Positions 1 through 11,939 of a stretch of 64,000 bases of DNA are shown here, piece by piece (the first letter of the stretch is position 1; each line of letters opens with the position of its first letter). The notes beneath the pieces were generated by a model that saw only the letters and a program-made list of their open reading frames with translations, searched no databases and was not told the origin of the DNA. Source of the DNA: Sclerotiophoma versabilis. Its lineage: Eukaryota; Ascomycota; Dothideomycetes; Pleosporales; Didymellaceae. A program made the translations under genes and the position numbers. The stretch is taken from positions 124,001 through 188,000 of the forward strand of contig JAAROD010000044.1 in NCBI GenBank assembly GCA_012274445.1. The letters run 5' to 3'.

Positions 1-1137
1 AGCAAACACATTCGCGGTGCGTAAGTGGGAACATACCGAAGGCTGCCCAGCCGCACATCTCGCAAATCATTACAAAGGTGACGTCGGTGCTCAGAGCATC
101 GAAGGGGATCAGCGGGTGTTTTGCTACTTTAAGCTCGATCCAGAAGAACACAGGGAAGAGTAATATTCCCACGATGAGCAGGACGTAAATGTAAGGCTGC
201 TCCCAGCCAAAACCAGGCGCTTGGTTCCAGGCAAAGTTGAACAGTATCATGGCGGTGATACCTACTGTTGCGCCAAGCAGGTCCAGCTCATGTAACCTTT
301 GTGTCAGAGTAAGACCTTGCTCTTCCTCTTTCAGCGGGACGGCTGGCAGGATGAAGCATGACAGGCCACCAAGGCATGCCAGAGCAATGCCAAAAGTCCA
401 AAAAGTCCAGGGCCACCATAGGAGTGACCAAAGACCAGCAAAAGTACCACCCACGACGGCACCACCTGTGAAGAGTCAGTCAACTAAATCGGTATATGAA
501 CTAGCCTGTACATACTTGGTGCGCAAGCGCCAAACAACGAGAAGATCATGTCTTTCCTACGTCCTTCGTCGTAGGTCGCACCCAATAAACCCAGGGCGTT
601 CGGTAGCAAGATAGCAGGCCCAATACCGCTCAGCACTCTTGCAAAGATGAAGAGCACCTGTCCACCGTTTCCTGGCGCGTACACGCTGCATCCGGCCACG
701 ATGTTCCAAATCGCAAACCAGCCAAAACCTATGATTACCATGGTCTTGTACCCGAACAAATCACCACATCGGCCGGATAGCAGGATGAAAGTACCGACGG
801 TAAGTGAGTAGCCTGCAATGAGCCATGACAGAACACCAGGGTCGGTGATGCCGAGATCGTCGCCAATAATATGCAGAATGTTCAACGTGTTGACCAGTCC
901 TGCTTGTGTTACGAATTGTGCGGAACAGAGCAGGCCAACAAACAGAAACTCGCGCAACGGCGACATAGTTTGCGCGATGGACTTGGTCCGCGCTAACTCC
1001 AGGTCGCCTTCATGTTTGGGAGGTCGTGTCGATGTGTGTGTGGAGTGGCGAGATAGCTCTGAGATTGAGGAACTGAATAATGATGGCGATCGTGACGTCT
1101 CGTCTTTTGGCTCTAAAGAGCCCTTTGAATCGTTCAT
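1..1137 (-). CDS. MFS transporter, ATR1/DHA2 (14-TM drug:H+ antiporter) type, 3' end outside window
   Basis: Membrane exporter of the major facilitator superfamily; family members expel drugs, metabolites or boron/ammonium across the plasma membrane. The ATG is at 1137. Exon 1 runs to 516, a 50-nt intron covers 466-515 (GTATGT...CACAG), and exon 2 runs to 37, where a GTATGT donor at 36 opens an intron cut by the window edge. About 60 polar cytosolic residues precede the first membrane span. The helix 2-3 loop carries the MFS signature GRCGDLFGYK, and the preceding ITDPGVLSWLIAGYSLTVGT is typical of the ATR1-like branch. A run of further hydrophobic helices follows in exon 2. It is transcribed toward the window start, beyond a plus-strand F-box gene and 3.3 kb from the 3' end of the PKS. 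A role in exporting the PKS product is inference only. The substrate cannot be read from the sequence. Confidence 0.88.
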
Positions 1138-1799
1138 GGCGGTTCTGTCGTTGCTGATTTGCGATGCGTAACCTTAAGAAATTCCTTCTCTTAGTCTGTG
1201 ACTTATTGATCGTGTATCAATAAAATTCCACCAAAGGCCGTTGGAATTTGTTTGCGGTGCTATGGCCATTTTCTTCTATGTGGAGGAGATGGGGCTTTGT
1301 CAACGATCATCGAAGAGATTGTATTTCCGAATCGTCGTTACGTGAGCGCGGAATGGTAACATGGACCAGCCTACGGCTTCAGGTTCAGCATCCACATGTG
1401 GGGCCTTCGCTCATCCCATTCGTCCCACACAAACGTTGGGATCGGATTTACGGATTTGGCATCGGAATTATTTGCAGCGCCAACGCGTCCCATATCATAT
1501 AAGCAGCGTGCAGTGGTTCTAGATCTGTTAGATTGTCTGATGCTGGCTGTTGTGGTGAGCTTTGACGTGTTCATGGTAATGCAAATTTTTGCAGACGGAT
1601 CGGCACGTGATGTCGTGCGGGTTACGTCAGTACCCGGCGGCACCTGCCCTCGGTTTCACACGTCGACACGCAAACACTCCAAGCGCCATCGCGTCGACCC
1701 ACCTCGGCAGGACTGTCGTATCAACATTCCATATCAGGGTAACTTCAGAAAACCCCTGTTAATGACTTCTGAGGTACAAAACTGAGGGTGAGGACCGGT
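1138..1799. other. Intergenic region between divergent MFS and F-box genes
   Basis: Shared upstream region of two divergently transcribed genes. Only short overlapping ORFs without recognisable protein features occur here. No TATA element or repeat stood out by eye. Confidence 0.5.
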
Positions 1800-4319
1800 A
1801 TGCCTTTGGACCAGCTTCCGGAGGAGCTACTACTCCAGGTCGCGCTTCATTTGCCTGACTCGGGAACGCCCAGGCATCTCAAAAACTTGAGTCTTATATC
1901 CAGAAAGCTGCGACCCATAGCCCAGGAAACTCTTTTCACGACTGCAAGACTTACCATCTGTTGTGGCTGCCACCCAAAAGTGAATTCCCTTGTCAAACTC
2001 CTCCGCACATTGCTGGATCGACCAGACCTTGCCGGCAAAGTCAAAGCTCTACGTTTTCGAGCAGTGCGCAAACGTATCGATAAATTGTACGCAGAACATG
2101 GCTTCGATCTGCCAGGATTTCGTGACCGATGTATTTCGAAACTGGAAGAGCTAGGCTACAACTCAACGCACCCGTGGTGGAGATCAATCAACAACTCCGT
2201 TGAGTCAGCCTTCGGAGGTTTACTACTGGCACTTCTTCCTAATCTAATCGACCTCGACTTCTGGATCAAGGATCACCAGCGTGGCCCGCCTTCAAGTGAG
2301 TGCATCTCTGGCTTGTGGGGTGGCACAACTCCACCGGGGGCAATCCTGTACGGGTGGAAGAGCATAAAGAACCTGGTCACTGGAGATACGTCTATGCTGA
2401 AGTGCGGCATTGAGTTCGATAGACTTACTGCCTTGGATTTGAGGACAGTCTCTATAGGCACCGCACTTCGATTGAACGGTCCAGGCAGCCTTCAAGGCGC
2501 TGAGAATGTCAAGGATCTCGCTTTGACTGTCTCCATACAATTCGCCGATCGACCCCTCGTCGAGAAGGCAGAAATCGAGTTCAGCGAATTGCTCGATGCT
2601 TTGGCATGTCACACGCTGCGAAACTTCAAGATTGCTTTCATTAACGACGGCTATCATATCGGTGATGATCTGACAACGGAGCTGAACGCCAGCTATCTAC
2701 TCGGTCAATTGCGTAGTGTTCAAAAGACCCTTGAAACTTTATCAATCACACTCGAGACGACGGATGACGACGGGGAGTTGGACTGGTTGATTGATATGTG
2801 CCAACATCCTGTCACATCGTTGAGGGACTTTGTAGCCTTGAAGTCGCTTGTTATTCCACAGGCTTTTATCTTCAATCCTTTGAACGCAATCTGGAGTACG
2901 GAAGACAGTTGCAAGCCGGCAAACCTGCCACCAAACCTCGAACAACTGGAATTACTGTGGCCACACGAACGTGTGGAAGACTGGGCAGAAGGTTTTCTTG
3001 ATGAGAACTACTACAAGACCTCAGCACTTATTCCCGTTGACGTCGATCAGGAACGTTCTACAAAGTTCAAAAAGCTTATTCTCACCTGCCGTGACGACGC
3101 CGGTATTGGCGCTGCTTATTTCACTGAAGATGTGCATAAGGTCTGGTGGGACTTATCCACAGATCATGGCATTGAGGCAGAAGTGCATGATCAACTTCGA
3201 GACACAAGGCATAACCTGGCAGGACTATATGAGGAAGAGGATTTGGACGAAGGAGACAGTGATATCGACGAAACTAACATTGATGAGGATGATTGGGAAG
3301 ACTATAACGATAACGGTCGTGCAAGATGCGGACTTGGCCCTTCAGAAGCCCTACAACTCATCAGCCAGGAGACTAGAGACCAGACCACTATCCTTGCTCA
3401 TCTCAGGAAATTCACGAATTTTTCTGTAGGGTTTACTTTGGACGAGCTTGCTACTGTTCTGGACTGGGAAAGACAAAGAGTATTGAATGCCGTGGCTGTG
3501 CTGCTTGACGATGGTAATATTTGGAACCCTGACTTTGGAAACGGCTCTAGGCTACGTTTTGTCGAGGAGAATCAGGAATTGCTTAGGAGAGACAAGGTAA
3601 CAGAGTTGATGGACGAAGAAGAGATGAGCCAGGACAGTAGGGAAAGCAAAGATGACGGTGCCAGGCATCGGCGCGATCAAGCGAGGCTTCCGGATCTTAC
3701 GCACGGTGCTGTGAGCACTGACAGGATAGCTATGTTGAGATATCTGAGGGATCTTCCGAGCCCAAGCGTTGCAGAAGGGCTTACTGAGGCCGAGCTTGCC
3801 GCCAGGCTAGACTTGAATCCGGAAAGGACGGCATATGTTGTGCGGGGGTTACTACATGGGCGCTTTGTTGGGTATCACGATGCCCTTGGTGGAAATAGGA
3901 AAGTCTTTTTTGTAAAGGAGAGCGATGAGCTGCGCATGGACGACAGCGTGAAGCAGATGGAAGCTGATGATGTATTGGCTGGCGACGACGATGAGTGGGA
4001 AGACGATAACGACACGGATGATGACATGCCGGAACTTGAAGCGTTTGATCCAGTTTCTGGTGCTAGTATAGGGACCAGGGTCGCTCCGCTTTCACGTGTT
4101 GGACTTATCACTACAACCGCTGTGCTCAGATGTGTTCGACAATTCGCACCTGCGCAAGGTGTGACGCATGAAGAGGTTGCCTATCTACTGGGCACTGATT
4201 ACAGCGAAGTAATCTTGAGAGTACACCGACTCGTGGGCGACGGCCATGTACGCGACGATGGTGACAGGATATACTTCATCAGCGAGAATGACGAGCTTGT
4301 AGCAGAGGGTACGAATTAG
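1800..4319 (+). CDS. F-box protein with three C-terminal winged-helix-like repeats
   Basis: Uninterrupted 839-residue reading frame. The start was set at the ATG at 1800, because the reading frame upstream opens only with a GTG at 1788. The F-box-like segment begins at once (MPLDQLPEELLLQVALHL, residues 1-45), followed by a long alpha/beta region without an obvious name (about 50-470). Two acidic linkers (about 477-504 and 725-746) separate three similar modules at about 524-596, 639-712 and 770-834. Each module reads LR-x-L ... T-x-E-E/D-L/V-A ... V-x-x-V-x-x-L-x-x-G ... R-x-x-F-V/I-x-E-x-x-EL, the helix-turn-helix plus wing pattern. F-box proteins usually link substrates to SCF ubiquitin ligases through Skp1. 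A substrate- or DNA-binding role for the repeats is inference. Its 3' end faces the PKS 3' end, 157 bp away. Confidence 0.8.
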   Translation: MPLDQLPEELLLQVALHLPDSGTPRHLKNLSLISRKLRPIAQETLFTTARLTICCGCHPKVNSLVKLLRTLLDRPDLAGKVKALRFRAVRKRIDKLYAEHGFDLPGFRDRCISKLEELGYNSTHPWWRSINNSVESAFGGLLLALLPNLIDLDFWIKDHQRGPPSSECISGLWGGTTPPGAILYGWKSIKNLVTGDTSMLKCGIEFDRLTALDLRTVSIGTALRLNGPGSLQGAENVKDLALTVSIQFADRPLVEKAEIEFSELLDALACHTLRNFKIAFINDGYHIGDDLTTELNASYLLGQLRSVQKTLETLSITLETTDDDGELDWLIDMCQHPVTSLRDFVALKSLVIPQAFIFNPLNAIWSTEDSCKPANLPPNLEQLELLWPHERVEDWAEGFLDENYYKTSALIPVDVDQERSTKFKKLILTCRDDAGIGAAYFTEDVHKVWWDLSTDHGIEAEVHDQLRDTRHNLAGLYEEEDLDEGDSDIDETNIDEDDWEDYNDNGRARCGLGPSEALQLISQETRDQTTILAHLRKFTNFSVGFTLDELATVLDWERQRVLNAVAVLLDDGNIWNPDFGNGSRLRFVEENQELLRRDKVTELMDEEEMSQDSRESKDDGARHRRDQARLPDLTHGAVSTDRIAMLRYLRDLPSPSVAEGLTEAELAARLDLNPERTAYVVRGLLHGRFVGYHDALGGNRKVFFVKESDELRMDDSVKQMEADDVLAGDDDEWEDDNDTDDDMPELEAFDPVSGASIGTRVAPLSRVGLITTTAVLRCVRQFAPAQGVTHEEVAYLLGTDYSEVILRVHRLVGDGHVRDDGDRIYFISENDELVAEGTN

Positions 4320-4476
4320 ACAAGTAGATGATTTCGGTTTAATTGAACTGAAGATATCGCTCAGAAGATCTATCTATATACGCCAGCCCCGTTCTACGAA
4401 CGCCAACTCACAATACCTTCCATATATATAAGCGCAAAGGGATTACCAAATAAGCATTGCAACCCTCCCCAGAATA

Positions 4477-7400
4477 TTAATATTCTTTACTCTCCACCTT
4501 CATGTAGAACCACTCCACCAAATGCGTGACAGTAGGATGATTCCACGTCAACGTCGGCGGCACGGTGATACCCATCGCTTTCTGCAACTGCTGTCTTAGC
4601 GCAACAGTCATCACTGAATCAACACCTAGGTCCGCAATCGCCGCCTTATCCTCGATTTCCTCAACGTCCAAGTGCAGAACACGGGATAAACAGCCCTTGA
4701 TCTCAGCATTGAGGTGCACTTTGAGCTCAGGACCAGACTTTGGCTTCGCCACAGCAGACACGGCAGATGGAGTGAGGGTGGTAGATGCAGCAGCTGCTGG
4801 ACGCCGCTGCACCACATCCTGAATGAGCTCACATGGCAATGGCTCATCAGCATCAAGGATACGTGTTCTTGTCACGATCGCATGATCAGTATCGATGTCC
4901 GAGAGGTGGATCCATGCCTGAAACCCTTCTTCGACGGTGATGTCCGTTACCCCCTTGCTATGCAGCTCAAGATCCACAAGCGCAGTGTCACTCGCCAATC
5001 CCAACGCGCGCCACGCTGTCCATTGGATAGCGATGGTGTTGCAGCCCTGTGAGCGACGGTGCGTTGCTAAGCCGTCAAGGAAAGCGTTGGAAGCTGCGTA
5101 CGCAGATTGACCCGGTGTGCCAATGATCTGGCCAATGGACGAGAACAGGACGAAGAAGTCGAGCGTACCGGCAGGGAAAATGTTATGTAGGTTCAGTGCA
5201 CCTTGGACTTTGGGGGCCATAACGGAGGCGTACGAAGAGGATGTGGTATCTTTGATGTAGCCGTAGCCTGAGACGCCGGCGGCATGGACGACACCTAGCA
5301 CTGGTGGGAGAGAGAGTCGATCGAGTGCAGCGGATAGTTCAGTAGCTGCAGATGGAGAGCCTATGTCGAGTGCTAGGGCGTGGACCGTTACCCCAAAGCT
5401 CTCAAGTTGCTCGATCTTCGCGACGACTCGTGCCATCGAGCCTGATGCGAATGGCCAATCCTTACGAGGTGGGAGGGGACGTCGCGAGACTATAACAATT
5501 CTTCGAGCACCCTTCTGGACCAAGAATTCGATTACTTCCAGACCAAGATCGCCGAAGCCTCCAGTAATCAAGTACGTTCCACGCGGCTGTGGCACTAAAC
5601 CTCCCTTCGAGCCGTTACGTTGCTGATCTTTTCCAAACGGTCGTAGACGTGCAACACGTGGAAGGCCATCTTGAACACGCACGACGCTCTGATCCTTCAC
5701 ATACCTGACCGATAGCAAAGGAAATGCAGGGCCTTCGTTGTCAATGAGGCCGCCCCACACGTCGGGGTACTCAGACGCAGCAACCCGAGCAAAGCCGTAG
5801 AGTGGGTACTGTGCAAGCGAAGTTGGAGACTGGCCTTTGTACGCGCTATCAGTGACGACGAAGAGTTTTGGTGCGTTGGAGATGTCTGCAAGGATGGTGA
5901 GAATACTGGCGGTTTCCCACATGAATGCGTGCGCTGTCTTTGAAACTTCATCGACATGGCCGATTGCGCTAGGCAAATAGATGACGACTGTGTCTTTCTC
6001 CTGCAGGATTTTCATGACATCGGGGTCCTTCAGGTGCTCGACAGAAGGCACCGCGATCACTTGTTGGCTCATAATCTCCAAAGTGTTGACATAGTTGTCC
6101 GCAGTCTGACTGTCCTCGGTCACTACAACAACATTACTCAGAGGCAGCGGCGTCTCTGAGAACTTTGGCGGTACCCAGGCCAATCGGTGGACAAGCGAGT
6201 CCACGCCTTTACTCTTGTCGTCTACCGCCTCGACATCGGAGAATCTCATACCCTTGATCTTAGTAAGGAGTTCACCAGCCTCGCTTAGAATACTGATGTC
6301 GGCCTTCAAGTTCTCGCCTTCAGAACTCTCTTCAATGAACAGGAATCCGACCTTGGGTGGTGCTTCTCTAGAGAGAAATAGCACCTGATCAATGCCGCTC
6401 ACTATACGCATGCGGACACTCTTAAAGAAGATAGATGAGCCGACAGATGTGGCAGCGTCAAGGAACGGCGCCCAGCTTGCTGCATCCCACGGCAGTGTCT
6501 GGGTGTTGGGTTCCATATCCATCTTGACGAGCATCTCTCTCTCGTTGCCGAAGTGCTCAAGCACAGCCCAAGGGAATGCGATGCCAGATACACCGATACT
6601 TTGAAGATAGTCCCATGCAAAGCCATTTGAAAGCTGTACACCAATCCTTGCGCGGATGCTTGAGATTGAATGAGTTTGTTGATGGAGCTTCATGTCTGTT
6701 GTCGTGAACTTGGCTGCGCTATGCTCGATCCATGCATGCTCGACTTCAGTGCTGGCCGGAGATCCTAGCTTGAGGCGAGAAGCCATGCGAACTTCATCAC
6801 CCTCAACAACAACCTGGAGCTCACGCTTATCGGTTGCCATGGGCGTCGGTACGCAAAGCTTTAGATTATCGAGAATGGCTGCGCCTGTGGCTTGGTGGAA
6901 GGTGTTACAGTACACAGCGGCAGGAATGATTTCAGTCCCATCAAGCGGATGTGTCAAAGGATATGGTTTGGTTGTGTCGTCCAGTGTTGTAGACCATACC
7001 TTTGTCTTACTGCCTGCTATCTCAACAACACCACCGAGCACGGTGTGCGTATCGACATCATGCTGCTGGGCAGTGGTTCCAGAACCCATGGAGATTCTTT
7101 TCCAGTACGGTTTATGTACCCAAGGCGTGATCGGTACCTTGATTGACCATGCTCCTGCTCCCAGGAGAGCACTGAAGTCGACTTGCGCACCAAGCGTGTA
7201 ATTCTGGCCAATGGCTTTCAAGATGGTGCGCTCGGCTGAAGAGCCCTTAATCATGGTGCCAAAAGTTGCACAGTCCTCGATCGACCGAGCGGACAAAGTC
7301 TCAGAGATGGAGTGCGAGACGATGGGATGAGTGGAAACTTCCATGAAAACGCGGAAGCCATCGTTCACAGCGGCTTCGACGGCATCTACAAGCAAAACAG

Positions 7401-9877
7401 GGCCTACCATGTTCTTCTTCCAGTAATCGATGTCGCGTAGTGATGTACTCCGTGGATTAGAAGCTGAAGTAGAATAGATAGGGGTGACCGCAGGTTGAGG
7501 ATTGATGTCTTGACCCAAGGCTTCTTGCAGTGCAGACACGAGCTGCTCAAGCATAGGCGAGTGAAAGCCAATGTCTGTTTGAACTTTCCAGAGCCTCACA
7601 CCCTTCCTCTCAAGACGCTTAATGTACCACTCCACAGCTTCGCGAGTGCCACTAACTACGCACGTCGATGGCGAAGATCTGATCGCGGCAACGATATCAC
7701 TTCGCCCGACAAGCTGCTGTGCAGCCTTCTCAAAGGGCAACGTGACCAAAACCATCGCACCTTGGCCTTGAACCTGTTCATAGAGCCTCGCTCGCCTGGA
7801 GACGATGATCGCACCCTCCTGCTCCGTTAGGCAGCCAGCAGCGACGGCAGCTGCAATCTCGCCGACTGAGTGCCCAATGATAGCCTGTGGTGCGACGCCC
7901 CTCGCCTTGAGCGTTGCTGCAAGACCAATCTGTACGGCATACGTGAGGACCTGTATAGTTTCCGAGCTGCCCAGGTCACTCGACTGCAACGCTGCAATGA
8001 CGGAGAAGCCTGCCTCTTTGTAGAAGACTTCGTCTAACGACGAAAGAGTATGGTGAAAGACAGGGTCATGCAACAGCTCCTTGCCCATATCCGGCCATTG
8101 TGCCCCATGACCTGAGAAGACCCATACTACTCCTCTCTCAGCTGCGCTGCCAAGCACGCGATTGCTTGTTGTCCATTGATCTGGCCTGCCCTTTGCAAAC
8201 TCAGTCAAGCTGCGGATGGCATCATCGTGATCGGATACAACGAACGTGGCACGGTAGTCGTGCGTAGCGCGGCGCTGGGCTAGTGTTCGTGCAAGGGCGT
8301 GAAGGTCTTCAGAAGAGCCATCGGCAGATAGCCAATGCGCCAGCGAAGCTGCAATGGCGGGCAGGCGCTTCTCTTGCATGGCTGACAAGGTCAATATGAC
8401 GGCTGACTTTCCAGTCGTTCCGCCACTGTAGTTCAATCTGGCTGGCGCTTGCTCGAGTATAGCATGACAGACCGAGCCGCCATAGCCGTAACAACATACG
8501 GCCGCTCGCCGCACGTCGCGCTCAGGCCATGTCTTCTGGTCCCTAACGACCTCCAGCCCACTATTGGCCCAGTCAACCTTTGTATTGAGCTTGTTCAATA
8601 GCGTTTGCGGAGCAATTACACCTTTTTGAACACTAAGCACAGCTTTGACGAAGCCGATCGCGCCAGCTGCTGCTTCGAGATGGCCAACATTCGGCTTGAT
8701 GGAACCGATATAGCAAGGTGAGTCAGACGAGCGCCCTGTGCCGTACACTCGGGCGATCGCACTGATTTCCGTAGGGTCTCCAAGAGAGGTTGAAGTTGCG
8801 TGTGCTTCAACATAGTCGATCGTTTGAGAGTCGATGTCACCAGCCCGTAGAAGCGCTTGCCTTGCAACGAGTTCTTGTGCTTTGGAGTTTGGTGCCATGA
8901 TCCCATTGGTTTTGCCGTCTTGAGCAGAAGCAGAGCTCTTCATGACGGCAAGAATGTTGTCGTTGTCTTCAATCGCAGCGCTGAGACGTTTAAGAATCAC
9001 AACAGCTCCACCCTCGCCACGAGCGTAGCCACATGCTGCATCGTCGAAGGAACGACATACTCCTTCTGCAGTCAAAGCGCCAGCTTTTTGCAGCATGTGT
9101 GTTAGTCCAGGCGCGCATATGACGTTCACACCTCCACAGATGGCAACAGTGCTTTCGCCGGACACGACAGCCTGACGGGCGAGGTGGATGGCGATAAGTG
9201 AGCTTGCGCATGCTGCATCAACTGCTGTGCTCGGACCCTGTAGGCCCAGATGGTATGATATCCTGTTTGGGATGCCATGATAGGCTGTACCGATACCACT
9301 CCACGCCTCGATGGTCGGCAAATCCTCCATCAGCATGCGGGAGTAGTCATCCGAATCGACACCCATATACACCGCTGTATCGCTTCCATTGAGCATCTTC
9401 GGATCGATGCCGGCGTTCTCCAAAGCCTCCCATGCGAGCTCCAGGCCAAGACGCTGATGCGGGTCCATGAGCTCAGCTTCTTTTGGCGAGATGCCGAAGA
9501 AAGCTGCATCGAAATCCTCCAGGTTGTCCAGGAAGTATCCTTTACGAATGATATTGTTAAGAATCTTAACGTTGCGAGGGTCTCGTTGCCGCCATGGCTC
9601 CCATCGCTGCGCTGGGACCTCGCCCGATGCGTTTTTCTTCTGCAAGAGAAAGTCCCAAAGCTTCTCAGGTGTATTGTTGCCGCCAGCAGTACGACAAGAT
9701 AAGCCCACAATGGCTACGTCCTCTGTCTTATACTGTCAGGCGTGAGCTGATGTTCATCACCGTTGTAGTTTTGGAAGCCGTCTGATTACGTACCGGGCCA
9801 GAATGCTGTGCAGGCAAGTCAGGCACCTCGAAGGCAGATCTGCTGCTCGGTGTCCAAGTTCCGTTGCTGGATTGCAT
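4477..9877 (-). CDS. Partially reducing type I PKS, 6-methylsalicylic acid synthase / mellein synthase type
   Basis: Iterative multidomain enzyme that builds an aromatic polyketide from acetyl- and malonyl-CoA. Exon 2 is 4477-9732, a 61-nt intron covers 9733-9793, and exon 1 starts at the ATG at 9877, giving 1779 residues against roughly 1770-1800 for 6-MSA synthases. An alternative ATG at 10018 would add 47 residues. Domains in order: KS with DAACASS (Cys203), EAHATS (His339) and GHLEAAAG (His379); AT with GHSVGE (Ser650); DH/thioester-hydrolase with HPLDGTEIIP (His956) and the distal LDAATSVG; KR with GGFGDLG (about 1419) and YAASN (Tyr1573); ACP with GVDSV (Ser1734). There is no ER, methyltransferase or thioesterase domain. 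Every catalytic residue I looked for is present, so the enzyme looks active. Whether the product is 6-methylsalicylate (tetraketide) or mellein-like (pentaketide) cannot be told from motifs alone. No intact tailoring gene adjoins it. Confidence 0.95.
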
Positions 9878-11765
9878 GGCTGAAAAGCTCCAAGCATCAG
9901 GAGATGAGGCTGTCGTGCAAAGATGGAGCGGTTGTTCCGCCGAACAGTACGCTGGAGAACGGTCTAGAGGCTGTGTATGGTCGCTATCCTCCAGCCTTAT
10001 ATCGTCTTTGAGCATCATTGCTATTCGCGGGCGAGCGAACCGCTGTAGCCGTTGCAAGTGGTGTCTATCGGTAGCGGTCTGAAAGACGTGCTCAGGTTGG
10101 AGTCATGACATCGAATGATAAGAGCCGACGCACTGGGAGGAAGGGACGTTCAACACCCAAAAACGAGCGGTACAGCTCGATATATCAGGAAAACCCTTTG
10201 CGAAGAGCCACCCTTCTTTGTCTAGCGGAGAACATGGGTCTGGTGCATTCGACAACTCTGATCGATATTCCCCGGCATTGGGGTCGTACAGGACCCACAA
10301 GCTTGCGTTCTAGAATGACTTGAGTTTTATTTTTCTTTGTATGCCAGCAGTCAAGCACAGTCAGATCGTTTAATTGTAAAGCTCATTTTGTGCTGGTGAT
10401 TGCATATTGCGCGTTGTCTTCCACGTTAGAGGAGAAACGCCACTTGGGCAAGCCTTACAGTTGGAGCGAATTGAATCTGAACCATTACAGGGAGATACAT
10501 CCGAGACTAAGCATGTGTTGCGCTCAATTGTTCAAGGCACCGCATGTGATGAACTGCCGCGGACCCACTGCTAGGCAAGCTTCCTCACGATAGGTACAGG
10601 ATGGTCCGGGGCAGTGGCATGTAACGTTCGGAAGTTTTCTGGGCTTAAAAGGCGCTGATCTACCCACGTCTCCACTTTTGTTACTATTGTCTGGAATTGT
10701 TGATTGCCAGACCTGAGCACTCTTGCTGGCGGAGAGACGCGCTCACCACCATCGGTGTATTACCGTAAGGGTCGTATAGCTTCTGATTGTGGCGCAGCGG
10801 CACAGTTTCTTGGACGCGGCGAGAGCCGCCTACCTGAGTCCTCCTTGCAAAGGGATAACTCCACAAAGTATGGTTGCCATGTGGAACGGGACGAAGCCAT
10901 GCGGCACCGGGAAACAAGGCCGCAACCGCGTGGCACGGTGGTGACACGCGTTGCGCTGTACGCGCTGCTAAACGTCAACTCAGCGCCACTAGAAGGTTAC
11001 AAGATACAACATCTAACCGGCATCCGCGTCGACGCGCCTTTGGCACGGTTTTTTAGTGCCCGAAGGATCCAGGTCGTTGCTAAGATGTCCCATCTCTGTG
11101 CATTGAGAACCCATGAGTCTGGTCAGCATCCAGATAATAAGTTGCGTACCGAACACCAGGACCACATCTTGTGAACAGATGAGCCGGCCAATGAAAATCC
11201 CAGAAACTGCACCGGATGCTCTTCACGGTTGCATCAAAGTTCGCGTATCGCCGTGCGACCAGTCTTCGTCACTGTCGCGCAAATCCGAAAGATGAGTTAT
11301 CGTGTGTAAATGTGCGAAGTCCATGTATCCGGGGCTTGGCTTGTCAGGGGTATGCCTTTAGCGACGGTCCGTGTCCAATGTTTCCTTTTGCGGTTACACA
11401 GCCGACCGTGCCGCTGTTGGAACTTCTATGGCACCTGTAAAGGAGTCAAGTAGAAAATTCCGTCCTGGCGGACCTTCGGAGGAATTGGCAATGCGCAAAC
11501 AGGTTTGAAAAACGAAACCAACGCTGCGATCATTTTAGAAGCAGAACTAGGGCCATTCATGTACCCCATGATTCATAGTTCAATTCATCCTTTTCAGAAA
11601 CTCGGTATTCGGTGTCATTCGGGTGTCTATCATAGCGAGCAGCCGAATGTTCGTCATACTTGGGTTCTCGACGCTAATTCCATGTTGGACCTCGCTGAGG
11701 CTTGCACCCATATCCTCAATCGCCTCAATACGAACAAAGCACTCTGCAGATTTTCACACTCGCTC

Positions 11766-11939
11766 CTAAGCGTCTTGAACAGTGTAGCCAGCGACCTTGT
11801 CAAGGTCCACATATGTGAAGTAGAAATGCTGGATCTGCTTTTTCCTTTGTACATACTCGAGAGGGCCAGCCTGATGAACTGTTCCAGATCCAAGCCACTT
11901 CAAGTTGGCACCATGTTCAAGTCCGGCCCTGGCAATTTG
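11766..11939 (-). pseudogene. Possible decayed gene fragment of unknown family
   Basis: The minus strand is open for 58 codons and reads as a plausible protein segment (GLEHGANLKWLGSG ... QHFYFTYVDLDKVAGYT) before a TAG. Coding-like text continues downstream in the other two frames, for example a second minus-strand open frame down to about 11583 containing VENPSMTNIRLLAMID. This frame-hopping is what an eroded gene looks like. I do not recognise the family, so its relation to the PKS is unknown. Confidence 0.3.
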
